The position numbers and the translations under genes were made by a program. The notes under the pieces are model-generated. The model was not told the origin of the DNA. It saw only the letters and a program-made list of their open reading frames with translations, and ran no database searches. DNA of 64,000 nucleotides. It comes from Bradyrhizobium jicamae (GTDB lineage: Bacteria; Pseudomonadota; Alphaproteobacteria; Rhizobiales; Xanthobacteraceae). This document shows positions 10,254 through 19,058 of this stretch, piece after piece (the stretch's first letter is position 1; every line of letters begins with the position of its first letter). Location of the stretch: positions 95,837-159,836 of the forward strand of contig NZ_JAFCJX010000021.1 in NCBI RefSeq assembly GCF_018130695.1, written 5' to 3'.

Positions 10254-11378
10254 ATGCTCGACTGGTCAGACACTGCCGCCGCGCGGCAGGCACCTTCCTT
10301 CGTGCCGCAGTCGCTTGCACCGACCGAGGCCACCGGCCTCGGCACCATCGACCGCCGCGGCGGCCGGGTCTCGGTCGACGAGAAGCGGATGATCAACTGC
10401 CGCGCCGACGTCAATCAGCTGCTGCCGCTGAAATACAAATGGGCCTGGGAGAAATATCTCGCCGGCTGCAACAATCACTGGATGCCGACTGAGGTCTCGA
10501 TGCAGGCCGACATCGCGCTTTGGAAGTCGCGCGATGGCCTCACCGAGGACGAGCGCCGCGCCATCAAGCGCAATCTCGGTTTCTTCGCGGCGTCCGAGAG
10601 CCTGGTCGCCAACAACATCGTGCTGGCGATCTATCGCCATCTCACCAATCCCGAATGCCGGCAGTATCTGCTGCGCCAGGCGTTCGAGGAGGCCGTGCAC
10701 ACCCACACCTTCCAGTACATCGTCGAAAGCCTCGGGCTGGACGAGGGCGAGCTGTTCAACATGTACCGCGAGGTGCCCTCGATCACCGACAAGGCGGCGT
10801 GGGCGCTCAAGCATACCCAGCATCTCGACGATCCCGATTTCAAGACGGGGACGCCGGAGGCTGACCAGGCGTTCCTGCGCGATCTCGTCGCGTTCTATGT
10901 GATCTTCGAGGGCATGTGGTTCTACACGGGCTTTGCGCAGATCCTCTCGCTCGGCCGACGCAACAAGATGGTCGGGATCGCCGAGCAGTATCAGTACATC
11001 CTGCGCGACGAATCGATCCACCTGAACTTCGGCATCGACGTGATCAACCAGATCAAGATCGAGAACCCGCATTTGTGGACGAGAGCGTTCCAGGACGAGG
11101 TGCGTGCAATGGTCCGCGACGCCGCTGAGCTCGAAGCCGCCTATGGCCGGGACACCATGCCGCGCGGCTTCCTCGGGCTGAATGCGGCGCTGTGCGAAAG
11201 CTACATGCACTTTATCGCCAATCGCCGCTGCGCCCAGCTCGGCCTGGCGCCGGTGTTCGCCGAGACGGAGAACCCGTTTCCCTGGATGTCGGAGGCGATG
11301 GACCTGAAGAAGGAGAAGAACTTCTTCGAGACAAGGGTGATCGAGTATCAGAACGGCGGCGCGTTGAACTGGGAGTAG
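10254..11378 (+). CDS. nrdB: Ribonucleotide reductase small subunit, class Ic type (no radical tyrosine)
   Basis: The R2 subunit generates the radical used by NrdA. The 374-residue protein has the six metal ligands of the family: Glu115, Glu146, His149, Glu219, Glu253 and His256. The first ligand is Glu rather than the usual Asp. Seven residues after Glu146, where E. coli R2 has its radical Tyr122, the sequence EEAVHTHTFQY puts Phe153. Every one of these seven positions is exactly 26 higher than the recalled ligands and Phe127 of Chlamydia trachomatis R2 (89, 120, 123, 127, 193, 227, 230). That R2 uses a Mn(IV)/Fe(III) cofactor in place of a tyrosyl radical. The C-terminal EYQNGGALNWE resembles the tail that docks into NrdA. 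The metal content is inferred, not seen. Confidence 0.93.
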   Translation: MLDWSDTAAARQAPSFVPQSLAPTEATGLGTIDRRGGRVSVDEKRMINCRADVNQLLPLKYKWAWEKYLAGCNNHWMPTEVSMQADIALWKSRDGLTEDERRAIKRNLGFFAASESLVANNIVLAIYRHLTNPECRQYLLRQAFEEAVHTHTFQYIVESLGLDEGELFNMYREVPSITDKAAWALKHTQHLDDPDFKTGTPEADQAFLRDLVAFYVIFEGMWFYTGFAQILSLGRRNKMVGIAEQYQYILRDESIHLNFGIDVINQIKIENPHLWTRAFQDEVRAMVRDAAELEAAYGRDTMPRGFLGLNAALCESYMHFIANRRCAQLGLAPVFAETENPFPWMSEAMDLKKEKNFFETRVIEYQNGGALNWE

Positions 11379-11387
11379 CGCACACAC

Positions 11388-11416
11388 GCTCATCCGCCGC
11401 CCTGCGGCGGATGAGC
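11388..11416 (+). terminator. Strong hairpin after nrdB
   Basis: A perfect 13-base-pair stem (11388-11400 with 11404-11416, loop CCT) begins nine bases after the nrdB stop. No U-tract follows, so it may act as a transcript-stabilising or factor-dependent end rather than a classic intrinsic terminator. Confidence 0.6.
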
Positions 11417-11516
11417 CAAATCGGGTGTCACGGCCCAAAAGCTTAAGAAATCTTCAATGCAGTCCGCCTATTGCTGTTGATGCGTGCGCCTCCACGGCGC
11501 CCGGTCAGGATCCTGC

Positions 11517-12734
11517 ATGGCCACTTCCGTTCCGATCACCGCACCGCCGCCGCGCGCCATTCCCGAGGCGCTGCAGAAGGTCTGCTTTGCGCTGTGCATG
11601 ATCAACATCGTGTTCTTCCCGATCGCATACCATTCGCACTGGTGGATCTACGACGTGAACGGGCAGGGCATCCCGACCGACTTCGTCAACGTCTGGGCGG
11701 CCGGAAAGCTGGTGCTCGATGGCGTGCCGGCGCAGGCCTATGACTGGGACATCCAGAAGAAGATCGAGGTCGCGCTGCTCGGGCAGGATTTCGTCGGCTA
11801 TTTCGCCTGGCACTATCCGCCGCCGTTCCTGTTCGTCGCGTCGTGGCTGGCGAAATTTCCCTATGCCGCCTCCTTCATCGGCTGGATGGCGATCAGCATC
11901 ATTCCCTACATCGCGGTGATGCGCTTAATCGTCGGCCGCAACTTCGGTTTCCTGCTCGCGATCGCGGTGCCGACGGTGTTCAGCAACATCTTCGTCGGGC
12001 AGAACGGCTTTCTCACCGCCGCGCTGATCGGCGCCACGCTGTATCTCATTCCGGTGCGTCCGGTGCTCGCCGGCATCTGCCTCGGCCTGCTCAGCTACAA
12101 GCCGCAATATGGCCTGCTGTTTCCGATTGCGTTGATCGCCGCCGCGCAATGGCGCGTGTTCATCAGCGCGGCCGCGACCGGTTTGGCGCTCGCCTTCGTC
12201 TCATGGCTCGCCTTCGGCACCGAGAGCTGGCAGGCCTTCTTCCACTGGCTGCCGACCTTCTCGCAGGCCTTTCTCACCGAAGGCAAGGCGCCGTGGTGGA
12301 AGATGCAGAGCATCTTCGCGCTGGTGCGTTACTTTGGCGGCAGCGAGCCGATGGGCTGGGCATTCCAGTGGGTGCTCACTGCATCCGTTGCCGTGACGCT
12401 GGTGCTGATGTGGCGCAGCCGCGTGCCCTACACGCTGAAGGCCGCCGCGCTTGCCGTCGGCACGCTGCTGACGACGCCCTATCTCTTCACCTATGACATG
12501 ATGGTGCTGGCGATCCCGGTCGCTTTCCTCGTTCGCATCGGATTGCAGAGCGGCTTCCGCGCCTACGAGTTGCCGGCGCTGCTGGCTGCTGCGCTCTGCA
12601 TCGTCACCTTCATCCTGACGGGCACGCCGCTCGGCTTCGCCGCCACGCTGATCGTCGCGAGCCTGGTGCTGCGTCGGGCCGGGCCCTGGTGGCGCCGCGA
12701 ATCGGTGCCGGCGCTGGCCCCGGCGGCCGGCTGA
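11517..12734 (+). CDS. GT87-type integral membrane glycosyltransferase (DUF2029-like)
   Basis: The 405-residue protein is almost entirely hydrophobic, with about ten membrane segments. After the first segment it carries a polar loop, DFVNVWAAGKLVLDGVPAQAYDW, then FAWHYPPPFLFVA. This D-x-x-x-x-W-A-A-G-x-x-x-x-x-G loop and the YPPPF segment are typical of GT87/DUF2029 polyprenol-phosphate-mannose-dependent transferases. Such enzymes act on the outer face of the inner membrane, moving a sugar from a lipid carrier to a glycolipid or polysaccharide. The acceptor is unknown. The start at 11517 is preferred because AGGA lies about eight bases upstream and the protein then begins MATSVPITAPP. It stands alone between nrdB and a tetR gene. 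Confidence 0.75.
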   Translation: MATSVPITAPPPRAIPEALQKVCFALCMINIVFFPIAYHSHWWIYDVNGQGIPTDFVNVWAAGKLVLDGVPAQAYDWDIQKKIEVALLGQDFVGYFAWHYPPPFLFVASWLAKFPYAASFIGWMAISIIPYIAVMRLIVGRNFGFLLAIAVPTVFSNIFVGQNGFLTAALIGATLYLIPVRPVLAGICLGLLSYKPQYGLLFPIALIAAAQWRVFISAAATGLALAFVSWLAFGTESWQAFFHWLPTFSQAFLTEGKAPWWKMQSIFALVRYFGGSEPMGWAFQWVLTASVAVTLVLMWRSRVPYTLKAAALAVGTLLTTPYLFTYDMMVLAIPVAFLVRIGLQSGFRAYELPALLAAALCIVTFILTGTPLGFAATLIVASLVLRRAGPWWRRESVPALAPAAG

Positions 12735-12900
12735 GCCGGCGTAAATTGTCCCAGTACCGTCGCGAAACCGTCTTGTCAGGCGGTCTGAATAGTTGTTCAC
12801 TTCTTCATGCGATTGGGGGATCAGTCGCACAAAACATTGAAGACGTGAGCGTTCTGCCGGTGGGCGCCGGTCGGCCGCCCGCGGGGGGACGGACAACGCC

Positions 12901-13575
12901 ATGGTATACCGGCGAACCCATCAGGTGGTGAAGCGACTGGCCGCGCGGCGCAGCGCAATCTTGTCGGCGGCGCGTGATGCTGCAGCCGACGGCGGTATGG
13001 CCGCGGTGCAGATCGCTCCGGTTGCGATCCGCGCCAATGTCGCAGCGGGCACGGTCTATCGCTACTTTCCATCAAAGGCGGAATTGATCTCGGAGTTGAT
13101 CTCCGAAGTCTCGCGCGATGAGCTCGCCGCGATCCGCCGTGCCGCGGATGCCGCGCCCGGGCCGTCATCGGCACTCGCTGCCGCCGTCACCACCATCGCC
13201 GTGCATGTGCTATCCCAGCGCAAGCTCGCCTGGGGCATTCTGGCCGAGCCGGTCGATGTCGACGTCACGGCATCCAGGCTCGCCAGCCGCCGCGAGATTT
13301 CCGGCGAGCTCGCGACCCGCATCGATGCGGCCGTCCGTGCCGGCCATCTGCCGGCGCAGGATACGGCGCTTGCCGCCACCGCGCTGCTCGGCGCGCTGCA
13401 CGAGGCGCTGGTCGGTCCGCTGGCGCCCGACAATCTCGACGACACCGTCAAGCTGCGCGACGCCGTGCAGACCGTGACGCTGCTGGCGCTGCGCGCCGTC
13501 GGCGTGATGGACGCCCGCGCCCGCGGCCTCGTGGTGCAGGCGACGACGCCGGCCAAGGCGCTGGTCGGGGCTTGA
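12901..13575 (+). CDS. TetR/AcrR family transcriptional regulator
   Basis: The 224-residue protein has an N-terminal TetR helix-turn-helix at about 20-65, with the signature VAIRANVAAGTVYRYFPSKAELISELI. The C-terminal ligand-binding domain is Ala-rich and not assignable to a ligand. It precedes an osmC gene by 75 bases on the same strand, so it may co-transcribe with it or regulate it. That would suit a response to peroxide or electrophilic stress, but no operator was identified. The start at 12901 follows a G-rich stretch that can serve as a ribosome-binding site. Confidence 0.85.
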   Translation: MVYRRTHQVVKRLAARRSAILSAARDAAADGGMAAVQIAPVAIRANVAAGTVYRYFPSKAELISELISEVSRDELAAIRRAADAAPGPSSALAAAVTTIAVHVLSQRKLAWGILAEPVDVDVTASRLASRREISGELATRIDAAVRAGHLPAQDTALAATALLGALHEALVGPLAPDNLDDTVKLRDAVQTVTLLALRAVGVMDARARGLVVQATTPAKALVGA

Positions 13576-13650
13576 ACGGGTAAGCGAACATTTTCCGTCG
13601 CATTGGCGTTGTAGCACTGGGCTGGTCTGAACCAACTCAGGGAGCAACGC

Positions 13651-14079
13651 ATGACGACGACCCATGGCTCGGCCAAATGGCAGGGCGGCATCAAGGACGG
13701 CAAGGGCGCGATCTCGACCAAGAGCGGCGCGCTGAGCGACTATCCCTATGGCTTCGCCAGCCGGTTCGAAGGCAAGCCGGGCTTCAATCCCGAAGAGCTG
13801 ATCGGCGCCGCGCACGCCGCCTGTTTCACCATGGCGCTGTCGCTGATCCTCGGCGAAGCCAAGCTCACCGCCGAGCATATGGAGACCAAGGCCGACGTCA
13901 CGCTGGAGAAGGTCGGCGACGGCTTCGCCATCACCGCGGTGCATCTGGCGCTGAACGCGAAGATTCCGGGGGCGGATAACGCCAGGTTTCAGGAACTGGC
14001 CGGCAAGGCCAAGGCCGGCTGTCCGGTGTCGAAGCTGCTCAACACCGAGATCACGCTCGACGCGACGCTGCAGGGCTGA
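13651..14079 (+). CDS. osmC: OsmC family peroxiredoxin
   Basis: OsmC proteins detoxify organic hydroperoxides with a pair of cysteines. The 142-residue product is the usual length. Cys58 is in GAAHAACFTMALS and Cys124 in AGCPVSKLL, the two positions expected for the peroxidatic and resolving cysteines. The N-terminal SAKWQGGIKDGKG and PEELIGAAHA are typical of the OsmC rather than the Ohr subgroup. AGGGAG precedes the ATG. It is cytoplasmic, with no signal peptide. It lies directly after a tetR gene. Confidence 0.93.
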   Translation: MTTTHGSAKWQGGIKDGKGAISTKSGALSDYPYGFASRFEGKPGFNPEELIGAAHAACFTMALSLILGEAKLTAEHMETKADVTLEKVGDGFAITAVHLALNAKIPGADNARFQELAGKAKAGCPVSKLLNTEITLDATLQG

Positions 14080-14128
14080 CGATCAGTCCCTACGTTCCGG
14101 GTCATGCCTTCGCGTGACCCGGATGGGA

Positions 14129-15568
14129 TCACATCATCTCGGCGTCGCCATTCGGTCCGACCGAGGCGATGCGTAGCATGTTGGTGGTGCCGGGCGCGCG
14201 CAGCGGTACGCCGGCGACGATGATGACGCGCTGGCCGGCCTTGGCGAAGCCGTCCCGGAAGGCGATCGAGCCGGCGCGGCTGACCATATCGTCCAGATCC
14301 TGTGCATCCTCGGCGACGACGCAATGCACGCCCCACACGGCCGCAAGCTTGCGGCCGGTCGCCATGTTGGGTGTGATCGCAACGACAGGCACTTTCGGCC
14401 GTTCGCGGGCCACACGGATCGCGGTCGAGCCCGACGAGGTCCAGCAGATGATCGCCGACAAATCGAGCGTTTCGGCGATCTGCCGCGCCGCGTCGGCGAT
14501 GGCGTCGCCGACGGTCGGCTCGGGCTCGGCGCGCTGCGCGTTGATCACGCCGCGATAGGTCGGATCGCGCTCGACCTCTTCGCCGATGCGGTTCATGGTC
14601 GAGACCGCCTCGACCGGATATTTGCCGGCCGCCGATTCCGCCGACAGCATGATGGCGTCGGCGCCTTCATAGACGGCGGTGGCGACGTCGGAGACCTCGG
14701 CGCGGGTCGGCACCGGCGCCTGGATCATCGATTCCAGCATCTGGGTTGCGACCACCACCGGCTTGCCGGCGCGGCGCGCCATGCGGGTCATCTGCTTCTG
14801 CAGGCTCGGCACCCGCTCCAGCGGCAGCTCGACGCCGAGGTCGCCGCGCGCCACCATCAGCGCGTCGGAGGCATCGATAATGTCGGCGAGACGGTCGATC
14901 GCCTGCGGCTTCTCGATCTTGGCCATCACGGCGGCGCGGCCGCGGATCAGCTTCTTGGCCTCGATCACGTCTTCGGCCCGCTGCACAAAGGACAGCGCGA
15001 CCCAGTCGATGCCGGTCGGCAGCGCGGCTTCGAGATCGGCGCGGTCCTTTGGCGTCATCGCCGAGACCGGCAGATCGGTGTCGGGCAGGCTGACGCCCTT
15101 GCGGTCCGACATCTTGCCGCCAATCACGACCCGCGTCACCGCACGCTCGGGCGAGGTTTCCTCCGCGATCAGCCGCACCTTGCCGTCGTCGAGCAGCAGC
15201 GCATGTCCGGGCCTGAGCGCTGCGAGGATCTCCGGATGCGGAAGATGCACGCGGCTGTTGTCGCCCGGCGTCTTGTCGGAATCGAGCGTAAAGCTCTGGC
15301 CATTGTGGAGCTGGGTCGAGCCACCCTCGAACGCGCCGAGGCGCAGCTTCGGGCCCTGCAGATCGACCAGGATGCCGATCGGGCGGCCGTAGCTGCTTTC
15401 GACATTGCGGATGGTCTTGACCAGCTCCCGCATCTTGTCATGCGGGGTGTGGCTCATGTTGATGCGGAACACGTCGGCCCCCGCCTCGAACAGCTTGCGG
15501 ATCATCGCGCTGTCTGACGAGACCGGTCCGAGGGTGGCGAGGATCTTGATACGACGCAGGCGTCTCAT
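14129..15568 (-). CDS. pyk: Pyruvate kinase
   Basis: Pyruvate kinase converts phosphoenolpyruvate and ADP to pyruvate and ATP. The 479-residue product begins MRRLRRIKILATLGPVSSD and then FEAGADVFRINMSH, the canonical N-terminus. The catalytic lysine lies in MAKIEKP (215-221) and the metal/substrate loop is ARGDLGVELPLERVP. The C-terminal effector domain includes ICWTSSGSTAI. The start at 15568 overlaps the stop of the upstream DUF1036 gene in an ATGA arrangement, so the two are translationally coupled. A much longer in-frame extension upstream would overlap DUF1036 and was rejected. Confidence 0.96.
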   Translation of the reverse strand: MRRLRRIKILATLGPVSSDSAMIRKLFEAGADVFRINMSHTPHDKMRELVKTIRNVESSYGRPIGILVDLQGPKLRLGAFEGGSTQLHNGQSFTLDSDKTPGDNSRVHLPHPEILAALRPGHALLLDDGKVRLIAEETSPERAVTRVVIGGKMSDRKGVSLPDTDLPVSAMTPKDRADLEAALPTGIDWVALSFVQRAEDVIEAKKLIRGRAAVMAKIEKPQAIDRLADIIDASDALMVARGDLGVELPLERVPSLQKQMTRMARRAGKPVVVATQMLESMIQAPVPTRAEVSDVATAVYEGADAIMLSAESAAGKYPVEAVSTMNRIGEEVERDPTYRGVINAQRAEPEPTVGDAIADAARQIAETLDLSAIICWTSSGSTAIRVARERPKVPVVAITPNMATGRKLAAVWGVHCVVAEDAQDLDDMVSRAGSIAFRDGFAKAGQRVIIVAGVPLRAPGTTNMLRIASVGPNGDAEMM

Positions 15569-16164
15569 TGCTTGTTTCCGGGTGCGGCTGGTGGAAGACC
15601 AGACGCGCCCGGTGGCGCTGCGCCCGGCGGATTCGGGAGGCCGGGCATCGTCCCGGGGCTTCCCGGGCCGACGCCGCCCGGCATTCCCGGTAGCTTCTGT
15701 GGCGGCTGTTCGTTGGCTTCGGTCAGTTGTACCGTCCATGCACGTTGCTCGCCCGTATCGACCTCGAAGAAGCCGGTGCGGTCGAAGCCGCGCGCCAGGC
15801 AATTCTCGGTACCCTTGATGGTGAATTCCTTGTCGCGCGAGCACATGAACGCCTGGCCGGACCATTCGCCGCCGCGGTCATAATCGAGCGCGTAGATGTA
15901 ATAGAAGCGCGCGACGAGGTTGCCGCGCAGCAGGGTCTCACAAGTTCGCGAGGACACGTTCCACCAGCCCTCGGTGGTCCAGCCTTCGGCATCCTTGTAG
16001 CCGAGCGCGATCCCGACCCGGCTCGACGTATTGTTGCAGAGCCGGAAATCGGCGGCCGCAGGGTTCGACCACAGGCCCATCACGACCAGCGCCAGCAGCG
16101 GAATCGCTCCACGCAGCAGGCGGGTTAGTCGGGATGTCGAGGAGGGAGAATCTGTTGCGGTCAT
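15565..16164 (-). CDS. DUF1036 secreted protein
   Basis: The 199-residue protein has an N-terminal hydrophobic segment (about 18-38, ending NPAAADF) that looks like a cleavable signal peptide. A cysteine-containing domain follows: FRLCNNTSSRVGIALGYKD, then WWNVSSRTCETLL, then GEWSGQAFMCSRDKEF and ENCLARGFDRTGFFEVD. This matches DUF1036, an uncharacterised alphaproteobacterial envelope family. The C-terminal 50 residues are Pro/Gly-rich. Four cysteines in an exported domain suggest disulfides. It overlaps pyk by four bases (ATGA), a surprising partner for a periplasmic protein, and its function is unknown. Confidence 0.88.
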   Translation of the reverse strand: MTATDSPSSTSRLTRLLRGAIPLLALVVMGLWSNPAAADFRLCNNTSSRVGIALGYKDAEGWTTEGWWNVSSRTCETLLRGNLVARFYYIYALDYDRGGEWSGQAFMCSRDKEFTIKGTENCLARGFDRTGFFEVDTGEQRAWTVQLTEANEQPPQKLPGMPGGVGPGSPGTMPGLPNPPGAAPPGASGLPPAAPGNKQ

Positions 16165-16340
16165 GCGGCGAGGCTATATCAATTCGCTGATGATTTCGCT
16201 CGCTCCGGGGAACCTGTCAACGCCCGGGCGGCGCGTTTCCCACCTCGTGGGAAGCCGATATCGGGCCTGTTTGCGCCGCGATATGGCAAAATCTGTGACA
16301 AATCCCACCTGATATCCATATGGTGCGGAACGAGATTGGG

Positions 16341-16652
16341 ATGATGGCGATGAGCATTGACGACAAAACCAGAACGGAACTCGAAGCGGCGGTTTTCCGG
16401 CGCCTGGTCGACCATCTGCGTGGCCGGACCGATGTGCAGAATATCGAGCTGATGAATCTCGCCGGCTTCTGCCGCAATTGCCTGTCGAACTGGATGAAGG
16501 AGGAGGCTGACGCCAAGGGCGTTGCGATCAGCAAGGACGAGAGCCGCGAGGCCGTCTACGGCATGCCCTATGAGGAGTGGAAGACGAAGTACCAGGGCGC
16601 GGCGACGCCGGAGCAGCTTGCCCAGATGAAGAAAGTCCATCCCGGTCACTGA
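16341..16652 (+). CDS. DUF1244 family protein
   Basis: The 103-residue protein carries the family signature LMNLAGFCRNCLSNWMKEEA, with two cysteines spaced CRNC, and the C-terminal YGMPYEEWKTKYQ. DUF1244 proteins are small, mostly helical proteobacterial proteins of unknown function. Several starts are possible (16320, 16341, 16350). The one at 16341 has a GAG-containing purine stretch at suitable distance, but this is not decisive. It is divergent from the DUF1036-pyk pair. Confidence 0.85.
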   Translation: MMAMSIDDKTRTELEAAVFRRLVDHLRGRTDVQNIELMNLAGFCRNCLSNWMKEEADAKGVAISKDESREAVYGMPYEEWKTKYQGAATPEQLAQMKKVHPGH

Positions 16653-16828
16653 GTTTACCCGTGGAAATACGCAGCTTTCCGCGCGAGTCCGCATCTCCTG
16701 TGGGCGCGCTGTGGATGAGCGCGATGTTTCCTTGACGGAAGCCGCCCCAAAATCGAGGGTCCTCCGCAACAAGCGGTGCGCAGAACGCGCATTCGCCTGA
16801 CCTTTCAATGCCAGTTCAGGAGTAAGGG

Positions 16829-17101
16829 ATGGCCACCTCTGCCGCCGTCAAGGAAGACGAACCCGCAACGCGCTTCGCCAAGGACCAGCTCCGCTCGATC
16901 ATCGAGCGCATCGAGCGGCTGGAAGAAGAAAAGAAGACGATTTCCGACGACATCCGTGACGTCTATGCGGAGAGCAAGGGCAACGGCTTCGACGTCAAGG
17001 CGCTGCGCGCCATCATCCGCCTGCGCAAGCAGGATCCGGACGAGCGGGTCGAGCAGGAAACCATCCTGGAAACCTATATGCAGGCGCTCGGGATGATTTG
17101 A
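16829..17101 (+). CDS. gapR: GapR (DUF2312) chromosome-structuring DNA-binding protein
   Basis: The 90-residue protein is a long coiled coil (ERIERLEEEKKTISDDIRDV) followed by YAESKGNGFDVKALRAIIRL and RKQDPDERVEQE, closely matching Caulobacter GapR. GapR forms tetramers that clamp overtwisted, AT-rich DNA ahead of replication forks and RNA polymerase and stimulates topoisomerases. It is restricted to alphaproteobacteria and their phages. AGGAG sits eight bases before the ATG. It is monocistronic, flanked by intergenic spaces on both sides, and its length is exactly typical. Confidence 0.93.
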   Translation: MATSAAVKEDEPATRFAKDQLRSIIERIERLEEEKKTISDDIRDVYAESKGNGFDVKALRAIIRLRKQDPDERVEQETILETYMQALGMI

Positions 17102-17132
17102 GCCGTTGGCCTTGCCGGCCCGGCGAGGCATG

Positions 17133-17193
17133 GTTCAAGGCTTAACTCTCAAGGCTTAGTTCTCAAGCTTCAATTCTCAAGCCTCAGTTCTCC
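17133..17193 (+). repeat. Tandem 14-base repeat
   Basis: Four adjoining 14-base units (17133-17146, 17147-17160, 17161-17174, 17175-17188) follow the consensus TCTCAAGSYTYARY, and a partial fifth unit TCTCC follows. They lie between gapR and the cyclase gene, about 60 bases before the latter's start codon. The unit is not a multiple of 10.5 bases and is not palindromic. Confidence 0.75.
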
Positions 17194-17251
17194 TTGGGCC
17201 AAATCCCGGGATTTGCTAGACTGTCCGGCAAGAGAACCGGGCAGATCGCAG

Positions 17252-19018
17252 ATGGACGTGCCAGGACCAGAGCGGCGGCTCGCTGCGGTCCTCGCCGCTG
17301 ACATGGTCGGCTACAGTCGACTGATGGAGGCTGACGAGACCGGTACGCTCGCGCGCCTGAAAACCCACCGGATCGAATTGATCGATCCCGCCATCACCAA
17401 GAATCGCGGCCGCATCATCAAGACGACCGGCGACGGCCTGCTGGTCGAATTCCACAGCGTCGTCGACGCGGTGCTGTGCGCGGCGGAGGTGCAGCGGCGG
17501 ATGGCGAAACGCAATGCCGACGTCGCGCCGGCGCGGTGGATGCAGTTTCGGATCGGCATCAATCTTGGCGATGTGATCGTCGACGGCGCCGATATCTTCG
17601 GCGACGGCGTCAACGTCGCCTCGCGCCTCGAAGTGCTGGCTGAGCCCGGCGGCATCTGTATCTCGGGCGCCGTCCGCGATCAGGTCGGCGATCGCCTGGA
17701 GGATCTGAGCTTCGAGGATCTCGGCGATCAGAGCGTCAAGAACATCGCCCGGCCGATCCGGGTGTTTCGCGTCCATCTGCAAACCGATTCGAGTGCCGCT
17801 CCCGAGCGTTCGGCGCGTGCGGCGGGAGGGCCTTCGGTTGCGAAAAAACCCTCGATTGCCGTGCTGCCGCTCGCCAACATGAGCGGCGATCCGGAGCAGG
17901 AATTCTTCGCCGACGGCCTCACCGAAGACATCATCACCGAGCTGTCGCGCTTCCACGATCTCCTGGTGATCTCGCGCAATTCGACCTTCGTGTACAAGGG
18001 CAAGGCCGTGAAGGTGCAGGACGTCGCGAAGGAGTTCGCCGTCGACTATGTGCTGGAAGGCAGTGTGCGCAAGGCGGGTGATCGGATCCGCGTGACCGTG
18101 CAGCTGATTGACGCCGAGGCCGACCGGCACGTCTGGGCCGAGCGCTATGACCGCGAGCTTGCCGACATCTTCGCGATCCAGGACGAGATGACGCGCGCGA
18201 TCGTGTCGACCTTGCCGGGCCGGCTCGAGGCGGCGGCCCATGACCGCGTCAAGCGCAAGCCGACCGACAACATGGCGGCCTACGAATGCGTGCTGGCCGC
18301 CAAGGTTCTGCACCATCGCTCGGCGCGCGACGACAATGCGCAGGCGCAGCGTCTGCTCGAGCGGGCCATCGTGCTCGACCCGAATTATGCCCATGCTCAC
18401 GCCTGGCGCGCCTGCGTGCTCGGGCAGACCTGGGTCTACAACTGGTGCGAGGATCGCGACGCGACCTTCACGCAGGTCGCTTCCGAGCTCGAGATCGCGC
18501 TCAGGCTCGACGACAACGACAGCGACGTGCACCGCATTCTCGCCGCGCTCAACCTCAATCGCGACGATCACGACAAGGCGGCGCATCACCAGGAACGCGC
18601 GCTGGCGCTCAACCCCAATTACGACCTCGTGGTCGTGCAGCAGGGCGAATTGCTGACCTGGCTCGGGCGGCCGGAAGAGGGCATCGACTGGATCAAGCGG
18701 GCGATGCGGCTCAACCCGTTCCATCCGGAACGGTTCTGGAGCCATCTCGGCCGGGCCTGCTACTGCGCGGAGAAATACGCCGATGCCGCCGAGGCGTTCT
18801 CGCGCATCACGCGGCCCGACCACACCCATCACGCCTTCCTGGCGGCGACCCTGGCGCAGATGGGAAATGGAGTGGCAGCCGCTGCGCACGCCGCCGAGGT
18901 GCTGAAGCGCGAGCCGGGATTCACTGTCGCGAGCCATCTCACGACGCAGCATTACAAGCGCGAGGCGGACCGCGCCCGTTACGAGACGGGTCTGCTCAAG
19001 GCCGGGCTGCCGGCCTGA
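17252..19018 (+). CDS. Class III adenylate cyclase with TolB-like and TPR regions
   Basis: The 588-residue soluble protein begins with a class III nucleotide cyclase domain (about 5-175). The metal-binding aspartates are Asp17 (LAADMVGYS) and Asp61 (TTGDG). The purine-specifying pair Lys57 and Asp114 indicates ATP, hence cAMP. A TolB/CadC-like segment follows (about 205-330, IAVLPLANMSGDPEQEFFADGL and DYVLEGSVRKAGDRIRVTVQL). The C-terminal part has several tetratricopeptide repeats. This cyclase-TolB-TPR architecture is highly expanded in Bradyrhizobium. The start at 17252 (MDVPGPERRLAAVLAADM) matches the family. An in-frame TTG at 17213 is less likely. Confidence 0.92.
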   Translation: MDVPGPERRLAAVLAADMVGYSRLMEADETGTLARLKTHRIELIDPAITKNRGRIIKTTGDGLLVEFHSVVDAVLCAAEVQRRMAKRNADVAPARWMQFRIGINLGDVIVDGADIFGDGVNVASRLEVLAEPGGICISGAVRDQVGDRLEDLSFEDLGDQSVKNIARPIRVFRVHLQTDSSAAPERSARAAGGPSVAKKPSIAVLPLANMSGDPEQEFFADGLTEDIITELSRFHDLLVISRNSTFVYKGKAVKVQDVAKEFAVDYVLEGSVRKAGDRIRVTVQLIDAEADRHVWAERYDRELADIFAIQDEMTRAIVSTLPGRLEAAAHDRVKRKPTDNMAAYECVLAAKVLHHRSARDDNAQAQRLLERAIVLDPNYAHAHAWRACVLGQTWVYNWCEDRDATFTQVASELEIALRLDDNDSDVHRILAALNLNRDDHDKAAHHQERALALNPNYDLVVVQQGELLTWLGRPEEGIDWIKRAMRLNPFHPERFWSHLGRACYCAEKYADAAEAFSRITRPDHTHHAFLAATLAQMGNGVAAAAHAAEVLKREPGFTVASHLTTQHYKREADRARYETGLLKAGLPA

Positions 19019-19058
19019 CAGACACGGCCGCGGTCAAAATCGAACTTTCAGGACGGGC

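Noticed and set aside
17133..17193. CRISPR-like array
   Set aside because: The 14-base units are directly adjacent with no spacers, so this is a simple tandem repeat.
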